Source of the DNA: Thalassobaculum_A sp040219215
GTDB taxonomy: Bacteria > Pseudomonadota > Alphaproteobacteria > Thalassobaculales > Thalassobaculaceae
Assembly (NCBI RefSeq): GCF_040219215.1
Contig: NZ_JAVJSX010000025.1
Span: 186,001 to 250,000, forward strand
DNA length: 64,000 nucleotides
Direction of reading: 5' to 3'
Shown: piece after piece, positions 1-7,736 of the stretch
How the letters are laid out: each line of letters starts with the position of its first letter
Numbering within the stretch: the stretch's first letter is position 1
Notes under the pieces: generated by a model
Databases searched by the model: none
What the model was told of the DNA's origin: nothing
What the model saw: the letters and a program-made list of their open reading frames with translations, nothing else
Position numbers and translations under genes: made by a program

Positions 1-1
1 C

Positions 2-1144
2 ACCGTGGTCGAGACCGCCCAGGACGCGCTCGACCGTGGTCTCGGCAGGGTGCGCTCCAACTACGACATCAGCGCCAAGCGCGGCCGGATGACGGCCGCC
101 GATGTCGACGCCAGGATGGCGCTGATCACACCGAGCCTCGAACTCGCCGATCTCGCCGACGCCGATTTGATCATCGAGGCGGTGTTCGAGAGCCTGGATG
201 TGAAGAAGGAAGTGTTCGCCAAACTCGACGCGATCGCCAAGCCGGGCGCGGTGCTGGCCACCAACACCTCCTACCTGGACGTCGACGCCATCGCCGCCAT
301 GACCTCCCGGCCGGCCGACGTACTGGGCATGCACTTCTTCAGCCCGGCCAACGTGATGCGCCTGCTGGAAGTGGTACGGGGCGCCAGGACCGCCGACGAC
401 GCGCTGCGCACCGCGCTCGAAGTCGGCCGGAGGTTCGGCAAGGTCGCCGTGGTGTCCGGGGTGTGCGATGGCTTCATCGGCAACCGCATGCTGCGGACCT
501 ACAAGACCCAGATGGACTACCTGCTGGAAGACGGCGCCCTGCCCCAGGAGATCGACGCCGCCATTACCGGTTTCGGTTTTCCGATGGGGCTGTATGCCAT
601 GGGCGACCTGGCCGGCCTGGACATCGGCTACATGACCCGCCGGCGTGAGGATGCGACCCGCCCGGCCGACGCCCGGTACGTGGCGATCGCCGACCGGCTC
701 TATGAAAAGGGCAGGCTGGGCCAGAAGACGGGCGCCGGCTGGTACCGCTACGAGGACGGCCGCACCCCGATCCCGGATCCCGAGGTCGATGCGATCATCC
801 TGGAGGAGTCGCAGAAGAAGGGCATCAACCGCCGTCCCTTCACCACAGGCGAGATCCAGACCAGGGCGCTGTGCGCGCTGGTCAACGAGGGGGCCAAGGT
901 GCTCGGCGAGGGCATCGCGCTGCGACCGGTCGACATCGATATGGTCTGGCTGTTCGGCTACGGCTTTCCGTCGTGGGAGGGGGGCCCGATGTTCTGGGCC
1001 GATCGCCGTGGCCTGGCCAAGGTGTTGGCCGACATCCGAGGATTCGCCGATCACGACCCGAAGAGTTGGGTACCTGCACCGCTGCTGGTCGAACTCGCCG
1101 AGGCCGGCAAGACCTTCAAGGAATGGAGCGACGCGCGCGGATAG
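2..1144 (+). CDS. 3-hydroxyacyl-CoA dehydrogenase, FadB/FadJ-like, 5' end cut off
   Basis: Oxidises 3-hydroxyacyl-CoA to 3-oxoacyl-CoA with NAD+ in beta-oxidation, in the cytoplasm. The frame is open from base 2 to TAG at 1142-1144. The GTG at 5 is not a credible start, because the NAD-binding GxGxxG segment is missing and must lie upstream. Visible are the second half of the NAD domain (VLATNTSYLDVDAIA), the catalytic His in GMHFFSPANVM (residue 110 of the visible part), the hinge SGVCDGFIGNRM, and two successive C-terminal 3HCDH domains, the second ending near GYGFPSWEGGPMFW. A doubled C-terminal domain is typical of the long multifunctional enzymes that carry an enoyl-CoA hydratase half in front; that half is inferred and lies outside the window. 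An acyl-CoA dehydrogenase gene starts 24 bases after the stop, so an operon is likely. Confidence 0.9.
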   Translation, partial: TVVETAQDALDRGLGRVRSNYDISAKRGRMTAADVDARMALITPSLELADLADADLIIEAVFESLDVKKEVFAKLDAIAKPGAVLATNTSYLDVDAIAAMTSRPADVLGMHFFSPANVMRLLEVVRGARTADDALRTALEVGRRFGKVAVVSGVCDGFIGNRMLRTYKTQMDYLLEDGALPQEIDAAITGFGFPMGLYAMGDLAGLDIGYMTRRREDATRPADARYVAIADRLYEKGRLGQKTGAGWYRYEDGRTPIPDPEVDAIILEESQKKGINRRPFTTGEIQTRALCALVNEGAKVLGEGIALRPVDIDMVWLFGYGFPSWEGGPMFWADRRGLAKVLADIRGFADHDPKSWVPAPLLVELAEAGKTFKEWSDARG

Positions 1145-1168
1145 TTGCCGGCGCCCGGGGAGGACCGC

Positions 1169-2368
1169 ATGGACCTGAACTACACACCCGAGGAACAGGC
1201 CTTCCGAGAGGAGGTCCAGCGGTTCCTGAAGGACGAGTTGCCCTCCGACATCTCCGCCAAGGTGAAGGGCGGCCAGCGGCTGACCCGCGACGACCACATC
1301 CGCTGGCAGTCGGCGTTGACCAAGCGCGGCTGGCTGGGCGTCAACTGGCCGACCGAGCATGGCGGCACCGGATGGGCGCCGGTACAGCGCCACATCTTCG
1401 AGGAAGAGTGTGCCGCCGCCGGCGCGCCGCGCATCGTCGCGTTCGGCGTCAACATGGTGGCTCCGGTCATCATGAAGTTCGGCTCGCCGGAGCAGAAGGC
1501 CCACTACCTGCCGCGCATCCTCGACCTGACCGACTGGTGGTGCCAGGGCTACTCCGAGCCCGGCGCCGGCTCCGACCTTGCCTCGCTGAAGACCCGTGCG
1601 GTGCGTGATGGCGACCACTACGTCGTCAACGGCCAGAAGACCTGGACCACCTTGGGGCAGCACGCCAACTGGATCTTCTGCCTGGTCCGCACCGACGCCA
1701 AGGCCGCCAAGCCGCAGGAAGGCATCTCGTTCCTGCTGATCGACATGGCGACGCCGGGCATCACCGTGCGCCCGATCATCCTGCTCGACGGCGAGCACGA
1801 GGTGAACGAGGTGTTCTTCGATGACGTGCGGGTGCCGGTCGGCAACCGGATCGGGGAGGAGAACCAGGGCTGGACCTACGCGAAGTACCTGCTGACCCAC
1901 GAGCGCACCAACATCGCCGGCGTCGGGCTTTCCAAGGAAGCACTGCGCCACCTGAAGGCGATCGCCCACGACCAGCGCAAGGGCGGACGGCCTCTGATCG
2001 AGGATCCGATCTTCCGGTCACGCATCGCCCAGGTCGAGATCGACCTGATGGCGCTGGAGATGACCAACCTGCGGGTGCTGGCCGACGTGCAGGCCGGCGG
2101 CGCGCCGGGTGCGGAAAGCTCGATCCTGAAGATCAAGGGCACCGAGATCCGCCAAGCCATCACTGCGCTGACCCGCAAGGCGCTGGGCCCCTACGCCCTG
2201 CCGTTCCAGTCCGAAGCGCTCGACGGCGGCTTCAACGGCGAGCCTATCGGCCCTGATTACGCGGCCCCGGTAACCGCGCAGTACTTCAACATGCGCAAGC
2301 TGTCGATCTTCGGCGGATCCAACGAGATTCAGAAGAACATCATCGCCAAGGCCAGCCTGGGGCTTTGA
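1169..2368 (+). CDS. acyl-CoA dehydrogenase (FadE-type), first of a pair
   Basis: Flavoenzyme that makes trans-2-enoyl-CoA from acyl-CoA and passes electrons to ETF; cytoplasmic. The 399-aa product has the N-terminal helical domain (LNYTPEEQAFREEV), the FAD-contact segment YSEPGAGSDLASLKTRA in the beta domain, and the C-terminal signature IFGGSNEIQKNIIAKA. The position that carries the catalytic Glu in MCAD-type enzymes (YEGTSQIQ) is Gly here (FGGSNEIQ), so the base must sit elsewhere, as in many FadE proteins, or in the partner subunit. ATG 1169 is chosen because GGGGAGGA lies just upstream at 1157-1164; an in-frame TTG at 1145 abuts the preceding stop and has no better support. The next gene is another acyl-CoA dehydrogenase, suggesting a heteromeric enzyme (inference). 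Confidence 0.92.
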   Translation: MDLNYTPEEQAFREEVQRFLKDELPSDISAKVKGGQRLTRDDHIRWQSALTKRGWLGVNWPTEHGGTGWAPVQRHIFEEECAAAGAPRIVAFGVNMVAPVIMKFGSPEQKAHYLPRILDLTDWWCQGYSEPGAGSDLASLKTRAVRDGDHYVVNGQKTWTTLGQHANWIFCLVRTDAKAAKPQEGISFLLIDMATPGITVRPIILLDGEHEVNEVFFDDVRVPVGNRIGEENQGWTYAKYLLTHERTNIAGVGLSKEALRHLKAIAHDQRKGGRPLIEDPIFRSRIAQVEIDLMALEMTNLRVLADVQAGGAPGAESSILKIKGTEIRQAITALTRKALGPYALPFQSEALDGGFNGEPIGPDYAAPVTAQYFNMRKLSIFGGSNEIQKNIIAKASLGL

Positions 2369-2403
2369 GGGAGAGCACCATGCCGACGTCCGTCGCGCGT
2401 TGG

Positions 2404-2481
2404 ATCCCGGCTCTCCACGGCACCGCTGCTCCGGCCGGGTTGACGCCGGAGAAGGTGGTCCAAGCTCACTTACCGTCATCC
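2404..2481. repeat. possible dispersed intergenic repeat (ATCCCGGCTC / GTCATCC type)
   Basis: The 154-base gap between the two acyl-CoA dehydrogenase genes holds ATCCCGGCTC at 2404-2413 and GTCATCC at 2475-2481. The same two words recur, in a different arrangement, in the gap after purC (12078-12129). Words of this kind are common in alphaproteobacterial intergenic palindromic repeats, from general knowledge. Membership of a family is inference. Confidence 0.35.
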
Positions 2482-2522
2482 CCGAAAGCAACCGACGCCA
2501 CGACACCCTGAAGGAGACCCCT

Positions 2523-3677
2523 ATGGATTTCGCGCTGTCCGACGAGCAGCGGCTCCTGAAAGAGACCGTCGATCGGCTGGTGCTCGACCGCTACGGCTTC
2601 GAGGTGCGGCAGGTGGCTGCGGGGTCCGATATCGGGTTCAGCCGGGAGACGTGGGCCACCTTCGCCGAACTCGGCCTCCTGGCCGTCCCGTTCCCGGAAG
2701 CGGTGGGTGGCCTCGGCGGCGGCGGGATCGACCTGATGATCGTTGCCGAAGCGTTCGGTCGCGCCCTGGCGGTCGAGCCGTACCTGGCAACCGTGGTGCT
2801 CGGCGGCGCGCTGGTCGAACTGGCCGGCTCCGACACACAAAAGGACACTGTCCTCGGCGCTGTGGTCGCCGGTGAAACCCTGCTGGCCTTCGCGCACAGT
2901 GAACCAGACGGCCGCTACGACCTCGCGCATGTCGCCACGACGGCAGTGAAGACGTCGGCCGGTTGGACCCTGGCCGGGCGGAAATCGGTGGTGATCAACG
3001 GCGACACCGCCGATACCGTGATCGTATCGGCCCGCCTCTCCGGCGCGGTCGACGCGCCTGACGGCATCGGACTGTTCCTGGTGCCGTCGGACGCCAAGGG
3101 CGTGACCGTACGCGGCAACCCGACCATCGACGGCGGCCGTTCGGCGGAGATCGTGCTGGACGATGTGGCAGTCGGCGCGGACGCCGCGCTGGGCGAGCCG
3201 GGCGCCGCCTATCCCGCCATCGAAGCGGCAGTGGCGCGTGGCATCGTGGCGCTGTCGGCCGAAGCGGTCGGCGCCATGGAGGTCATCTGCGACGCCACTC
3301 TCGACTACCTGAAGACCCGCAAGCAGTTCGGCCGCACCATTGGATCGTTCCAGGCGTTGCAGCATCGCATGGTGGACATGCGCACCGCGCTGGAGCAGGC
3401 CCGCTCCATGGCGATCCTGGCCGCCGCCAAGCTCGGCGCCGACCGGATCGAGCGAGAACGCACCATGAGTGCCGCCAAGGTCACGATCGGCCAGTCGGCA
3501 CGGCTGATCGCCGAAGAAGCGATCCAGCTGCACGGCGGCATCGCCATGACCTGGGAATACGCCCCGGCCCACTATGCCAAGCGGCTGGTGATGATCGACC
3601 ACCTGCTCGGCGACACCGACCATCACACCGAGCGGTTCATCGCACTGACAGACGGAAAAGGTACAGTGCGAGCCTGA
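2523..3677 (+). CDS. acyl-CoA dehydrogenase, second of a pair
   Basis: Second flavoprotein acyl-CoA dehydrogenase, 384 aa. It opens with MDFALSDEQRLLKETVDRLV, has a weakly conserved middle domain, and shows the C-terminal family features RKQFGRTIGSFQALQHRM and QLHGGIAMTWEYAPAHY. The MCAD-like YEGT motif with its catalytic Glu is absent, as in the preceding gene. Paired genes of this kind often form alpha2beta2 enzymes acting on steroid or other bulky CoA esters (known for FadE pairs in actinobacteria); that role is inference here. ATG 2523 is set by AAGGAG at 2511-2516. An open frame extends upstream to 2400, but it crosses the intergenic repeat and shows no family similarity. Confidence 0.92.
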   Translation: MDFALSDEQRLLKETVDRLVLDRYGFEVRQVAAGSDIGFSRETWATFAELGLLAVPFPEAVGGLGGGGIDLMIVAEAFGRALAVEPYLATVVLGGALVELAGSDTQKDTVLGAVVAGETLLAFAHSEPDGRYDLAHVATTAVKTSAGWTLAGRKSVVINGDTADTVIVSARLSGAVDAPDGIGLFLVPSDAKGVTVRGNPTIDGGRSAEIVLDDVAVGADAALGEPGAAYPAIEAAVARGIVALSAEAVGAMEVICDATLDYLKTRKQFGRTIGSFQALQHRMVDMRTALEQARSMAILAAAKLGADRIERERTMSAAKVTIGQSARLIAEEAIQLHGGIAMTWEYAPAHYAKRLVMIDHLLGDTDHHTERFIALTDGKGTVRA

Positions 3678-3804
3678 CTTAGGCCGGGACACATCCCACC
3701 GACATCTGCACACACGAAGCGCTCTGTCAGTCAGGTTGGGTGCGGCAACTTGACCGGAACCAAACTGCCCGGTCCCGGTTGAACCACCGTCAACGGAGTG
3801 ACTG

Positions 3805-5205
3805 ATGACGGTGCGATTCGAGCAGATCCTGACGGACGGTGTGGCAACCTGTTCCTATTTTCTCGGCGACGAGGCTACCGGCACCGCAGCGGTGGTCGAC
3901 CCGCGTCCGGACGTCGAGGTCTACCTTGAGAGGGCACGTCATTATGGTCTCGCGATCACGCACGTGTTCGAATCCCACATCCACGCTGACTTCCTGAGCG
4001 GAGCGCGGGAACTGGTTGAGCGGTTGGGCGGCGCTGCCGAACTCTGCGTCAGTGTCGAGGGGGGTGCGGAGTACGGCTTCAAGCATCGGCCGATCCGAGA
4101 TGGTGACCGGTTTCGTTTCGGCGGGGTGTGCATGGAGGCCCGTGCCACGCCCGGTCACACCCCTGAGCACATTGCGTTCCTGCTGTTCGAGACGGATCGC
4201 GAGGATCCGTGGGGCGTCTTGACCGGCGACAGCTTCTTCGTCGATTCGGTCGGTCGACCCGACCTCCTGGGCGATGAGCAAACCGACCAACTGACCGAAG
4301 CCCTCTTTCACACGATCCGCGACTTCTACCTCAAGCTCGGGAACGATGTGATCATCTACCCTTGTCATGGCGCCGGATCGGCGTGCGGACCGGACATCGG
4401 CGATCGCCTGTCGAGCACCATCGGCTACGAACGGCGGTACAACCCCTACACCGGGATCGCGGACCTCGAAGCCTTCCGGCAAGCGATGAAGTCCGATGCG
4501 CCGCCGGTGCCAACCCACTATCCGCACTTGAAGAAAGTGAACGCTGCGGGTCCGCCGGTACTCGGTAACTTGCCACGCGTGCCGGCCCTGTCGGTCGAGA
4601 CCTTCGCCGCCTCGATCGGTGACGGCGCCCAGGTGCTCGACACCCGTGACATGCAGGCGTTCGGAGCCGGCCACATCGACGGCGCCCTGAATATCGCTGC
4701 ACGACCCGAGCTCTCGGTCTGGGCCGGCTGGTTGCTGGATCCTGAAAGGCCAATCTACCTCGTCCTGGAGCGTGACCGCGACCTGTCCGACGTGCTGCGC
4801 CTGCTGTGGCGGACCGGCTTCGTCATCTTCGGCGGCTACCTTGCCGGCGGGATGGAGGCGTGGAGAGAAGACGGGCGTGTCCTGAAAACGGTTCGCCAGA
4901 TGTCGGTGCAGGAACTGGCGTCGCTCGACGATTCGGTCCAGCCGCTCGATGTACGCGGCGATGATGAATGGAACGCCGGCCGCATCCCCGGTGCACGCCA
5001 CCTGTTCCTCGGCGAGTTGCAGGAACGCATGGGCGATCTCGACCGCAACCGCCGCTACGCCACCTACTGCGCCAGCGGATTCCGGGCGAGCATCGCCGCC
5101 AGTCTGCTCGCGGCCAACGGGTTCAACGACGTATCAAACGTGCCGGGCAGTTGGAAGGCCTGGACCAGCGCTGGCTATCAGATCGAAACGCCTAGCAAAG
5201 GCTGA
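3805..5205 (+). CDS. CstB-like persulfide dioxygenase-rhodanese fusion
   Basis: Probably oxidises low-molecular-weight persulfides to sulfite or thiosulfate in sulfide detoxification; cytoplasmic. The 466-aa protein has three parts. An N-terminal metallo-beta-lactamase fold of ETHE1 type carries SHIHADFLSG (His58, His60, Asp62), TPGHTPEH (His118) and TGDSFFVDSVGRPDL. A rhodanese-like domain around 270-355 (VLDTRDMQAFGAGHIDGA) lacks a cysteine loop. A second rhodanese domain around 360-460 has an intact loop YCASGFRAS with Cys422. This order (MBL, pseudo-rhodanese, rhodanese) matches the known CstB architecture. ATG 3805 is preceded by GGAG at 3795-3798. The DUF442 gene follows after 11 bases, so the two are very probably co-transcribed. 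No adjacent CstR/BigR-type regulator is seen. Confidence 0.9.
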   Translation: MTVRFEQILTDGVATCSYFLGDEATGTAAVVDPRPDVEVYLERARHYGLAITHVFESHIHADFLSGARELVERLGGAAELCVSVEGGAEYGFKHRPIRDGDRFRFGGVCMEARATPGHTPEHIAFLLFETDREDPWGVLTGDSFFVDSVGRPDLLGDEQTDQLTEALFHTIRDFYLKLGNDVIIYPCHGAGSACGPDIGDRLSSTIGYERRYNPYTGIADLEAFRQAMKSDAPPVPTHYPHLKKVNAAGPPVLGNLPRVPALSVETFAASIGDGAQVLDTRDMQAFGAGHIDGALNIAARPELSVWAGWLLDPERPIYLVLERDRDLSDVLRLLWRTGFVIFGGYLAGGMEAWREDGRVLKTVRQMSVQELASLDDSVQPLDVRGDDEWNAGRIPGARHLFLGELQERMGDLDRNRRYATYCASGFRASIAASLLAANGFNDVSNVPGSWKAWTSAGYQIETPSKG

Positions 5206-5216
5206 GGAGAACGGAA

Positions 5217-5681
5217 ATGGATGACGTCATTCAGATCAACAGCCACTTCACCGTCGCGAAATCGGCGCTGGATGAAGCCGGCATCCGGCAGGCTGCGGAG
5301 GATGGCTTTCAGACCATCGTGAACCTTCGGACGGAAAACGAGAAGCAGAGCCTGGACCCGGAGGCGGAAGGGCGGATCGTGAGGGATCAGGGCCTCTCCT
5401 ACCTCCACCACCCAGTCTCCGGTGACGATTTGTCCGACAAGGTCGTCGATCGGTTCCGGCGGACGGCCCGGACCCTGCCTGGACCGATCCTGGTGCATTG
5501 CGCGACCGGCAAGCGCTCCGGCGCAATGGTCATGATCCACCTCGCGGTCGAACAGGGGTTGTCTGGTGATCAGGCGGTGGAGAAGGCGGCCCATCTCGGG
5601 TTCGAGTGCGATACCCCCGAACTCGAGGAGTTCGTGAAGGGCTACGTCGATCGCCACACGAAGGCCCGCACCGCCGCCTGA
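5217..5681 (+). CDS. DUF442 / Blh-type phosphatase-like protein of sulfur metabolism
   Basis: The 154-aa protein has a cysteine-phosphatase-like fold. Its loop is HCATGKRSG, with Cys95 and Arg100 in CX4R spacing, as in DUF442 proteins and rhodaneses. DUF442 is best known as the N-terminal half of beta-lactamase-hydrolase-like (Blh) proteins, which act with persulfide dioxygenase activity in hydrogen sulfide detoxification. Here the two activities are separate, adjacent genes: the MBL-rhodanese partner ends 11 bases upstream. Start ATG 5217 follows GAGGAGA. Substrate unknown; a role in sulfane-sulfur handling is inferred from context. It is transcribed towards the next gene, with 19 bases between the two stop codons. 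Confidence 0.85.
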   Translation: MDDVIQINSHFTVAKSALDEAGIRQAAEDGFQTIVNLRTENEKQSLDPEAEGRIVRDQGLSYLHHPVSGDDLSDKVVDRFRRTARTLPGPILVHCATGKRSGAMVMIHLAVEQGLSGDQAVEKAAHLGFECDTPELEEFVKGYVDRHTKARTAA

Positions 5682-5700
5682 GCCGTCGGGTCGTTCATCG

Positions 5701-6027
5701 TCAGACGTCAGCGGCTGACCGGTGGTAACTGACGACTGGAGCCCGGGGGTCGATCGCCAAGGCCGCTTCGTGCAGTTGCGCAGTGTCAACCGCGTGCCAG
5801 TCGAAATTCGGCGGCAAGTCGATCGCCCACACGGCAATCCAATCGCCGTCGCGCCTCCAGGTCAACCGGGCGTCCGGGCGAACACCGCACAGCCGTTCCA
5901 CCACGTCGCGATGGGCCTCGACGTGCGGCCGAACCGCCTCGGCCGCGCGTTCGGCATCGGCCTCGGACTTCGGATCGCCCGGTCCCAGCGTGCCGCCACA
6001 GGTCGGCTCGGTATAGGAGAGATGCAC
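5701..6027 (-). CDS. hypothetical protein, 108 aa
   Basis: Family not recognised. The protein begins M(V)HLSYTEPTCGG and has a Trp-containing C-terminal half (WRRDGDWIAVWAIDLPPNFDW). No signal peptide or membrane segment is visible, so it is probably cytoplasmic. A GTG start at 6027 is preferred because AGGGAG lies six bases upstream on the minus strand. A longer frame runs back to an ATG at 6117, overlapping the end of the mannitol-dehydrogenase-family gene by 34 bases, but its extra residues show no recognisable feature. Same strand and close spacing suggest co-transcription with the upstream oxidoreductase gene. It converges with the DUF442 gene. Confidence 0.6.
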   Translation of the reverse strand: MHLSYTEPTCGGTLGPGDPKSEADAERAAEAVRPHVEAHRDVVERLCGVRPDARLTWRRDGDWIAVWAIDLPPNFDWHAVDTAQLHEAALAIDPRAPVVSYHRSAADV

Positions 6028-6083
6028 GATGCGCTCCCTGATAACACCGGTCGGCGTATCGCCGGAGAGGGTTCGCCCCTCAC

Positions 6084-7565
6084 CTATGCGTTCGCCAACC
6101 GTTCCACGCAATACCACGCCCCGCGATCGAACAACCCGTCGAGCGCCGACGTGACTGCCGCCGCGAAGGCCGAGTTGTTCGGAAGATCGTCACCGAACAC
6201 CTCGCGCACCCCGAGCAGCGCCGGTGCCAGGCGGCCGGCGACCGGGCCGGCCTCCTCGGCGGCGGCGCGCAGGCGGTCGGCAAGGGGGTCGCGGACATCG
6301 ATCGGGCGGCCGGTCTCGTCGACCCCCCGCACGTAGCGCATCCACCCAGCCACCCCAAGCGCCAGCCGGTCGATCGGCAGGCCGGCGTCGAGGCGCTGGC
6401 GGATCGTGCCGAGCAGGCGCTGCGGCAGCTTCTGGGTCCCGTCCATGGCGATCTGCCAAGTGCGGTGCTGCAACGCCGGATTGGCGAACCGGGCCAGCAA
6501 AGCCGCTTTGTAGCCGGTCAGGTCGGCACCGCCCGGCATCCGCAGCATCGGCGTCACCTCCTCGTCCATCAACGCGGCAATGAAGCGGGCGAACACCGGA
6601 TCGGCGACGGTTTCGGCGACGGTCTGGTAGCCGGCGAGATAGCCAAGGTAGGCGATGCAGGAATGACTGGCGTTCAGCAAGCGCAGCTTCATCGCCTCGT
6701 ACGGCCGGACATCCGACACCGGCTCGGCGCCCTCCTCCTCCCAGGCCGGGCGGCCGGTCGGGAACCGGTCTTCGAATACCCACTGGGTGAACGGCTCGGT
6801 CACCACCGGCGACGCGTCCTCGACGCCGAGCGTGGCGCTGATCCGCGCGCGGTCCTCGTCGGCGGTCGAGGGCACGATGCGGTCGACCATGCTGCTCGGG
6901 CAGGACACGTGGTCCTCGATCCAGTGATCCAGACCAGGCTCCAGCAGCTTGGCGTAGGTCTTCAGGATGCCGGCCGTCACCTCGCCGTTGTTCGGCAGGT
7001 TATCGCAGGACAGCACCGTGAAGGGCGGCACACCGGCGGAGCGACGGCGGCGCAGAGCCTCCACCAGGAAGCCCGGCAGGGTCTTCGGCTGAGTCGGTTC
7101 TTTCAGGTCGTGACGGATTTCGGGGCGCCGGTCGTCCAACTCGCCGTTCGCGGGGTTGTGGCAGTACCCCTTCTCGGTGACCGTCATGGTCACGATCCGC
7201 ACCGCCGGGTCCGACAGCCTGTCCAGAACCGCCCGCGGATTCTCGGGGGCCACCAGCGTCTGCATCAGCGCGCCTATCACCCGAAGCCGCTCACCGTTCT
7301 CGTCACGCACCGCCATGGTGTACAGGCCATCCTGCGGGGCCAGAGCATCGCGCATGTGCGGATTGCGCAACGATACGCCGCACACCCCCCACGGCCCGAA
7401 CGATCGGTTCAGCGCATCGTCGGTGTACGCCGCCTGATGGGCGCGATGAAATGCCCCCAGCCCGATGTGGACGATCCCGACGTCCAGCGCACGGCGATCG
7501 TAACGCGGAATCGCAATGGTTCCGGGCAGTGCGGCAAGCGTTTGGGAATTCAGGCGACGGGTCAT
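6084..7565 (-). CDS. mannitol dehydrogenase-family polyol/uronate oxidoreductase
   Basis: NAD(P)-dependent long-chain dehydrogenase interconverting a polyol or hexonate and its keto sugar (mannitol/fructose, or fructuronate/mannonate); cytoplasmic. At 493 aa it has the usual family length. The N-terminal Rossmann motif is IVHIGLGAFHRAHQA (residues 31-45). VTEKGYCHNP is the typical nucleotide-domain strand. The catalytic triad Lys293, Asn298 and His301 lies in AMKLRLLNASHS with the family spacing of 5 and 3. The exact sugar cannot be read from sequence: mannitol 2-dehydrogenase and fructuronate reductase share all these motifs, and no sugar transporter or uxu/mtl gene is adjacent. Start ATG 7565. 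Confidence 0.9.
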   Translation of the reverse strand: MTRRLNSQTLAALPGTIAIPRYDRRALDVGIVHIGLGAFHRAHQAAYTDDALNRSFGPWGVCGVSLRNPHMRDALAPQDGLYTMAVRDENGERLRVIGALMQTLVAPENPRAVLDRLSDPAVRIVTMTVTEKGYCHNPANGELDDRRPEIRHDLKEPTQPKTLPGFLVEALRRRRSAGVPPFTVLSCDNLPNNGEVTAGILKTYAKLLEPGLDHWIEDHVSCPSSMVDRIVPSTADEDRARISATLGVEDASPVVTEPFTQWVFEDRFPTGRPAWEEEGAEPVSDVRPYEAMKLRLLNASHSCIAYLGYLAGYQTVAETVADPVFARFIAALMDEEVTPMLRMPGGADLTGYKAALLARFANPALQHRTWQIAMDGTQKLPQRLLGTIRQRLDAGLPIDRLALGVAGWMRYVRGVDETGRPIDVRDPLADRLRAAAEEAGPVAGRLAPALLGVREVFGDDLPNNSAFAAAVTSALDGLFDRGAWYCVERLANA

Positions 7566-7702
7566 GGCTTCGGGTCTGCTCCGCTAGCCGCCACAAGACA
7601 CTGATGGCGATGTCGTCTCTCTCATCCTCGTCGATCCACCGCCCGTCGACCAGCCACCGCCTCGCCGCACAGAATGCGCCAGATACGAGCGCCGGCCGGA
7701 TC

Positions 7703-7730
7703 GGCTGCCCCTATGCCCGACCGGGCAGCC
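7703..7730 (-). terminator. hairpin just after the amidohydrolase gene
   Basis: GGCTGCCC at 7703-7710 pairs perfectly with GGGCAGCC at 7723-7730 across a 12-base loop, 7 bases beyond the amidohydrolase stop. There is no T-run, so it may be a weak terminator or a 3'-end protecting stem rather than a classical intrinsic terminator. The rest of 7566-7736 shows no credible gene. Confidence 0.5.
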
Positions 7731-7736
7731 ACCCCA

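Noticed and set aside
2466..3713. A 415-codon minus-strand frame over the second acyl-CoA dehydrogenase
   Set aside because: No family features, and it is exactly complementary to a conserved gene.
3790..5001. A 403-codon minus-strand frame over the CstB-like gene
   Set aside because: No recognisable motif; the plus-strand protein has intact metal and cysteine motifs.
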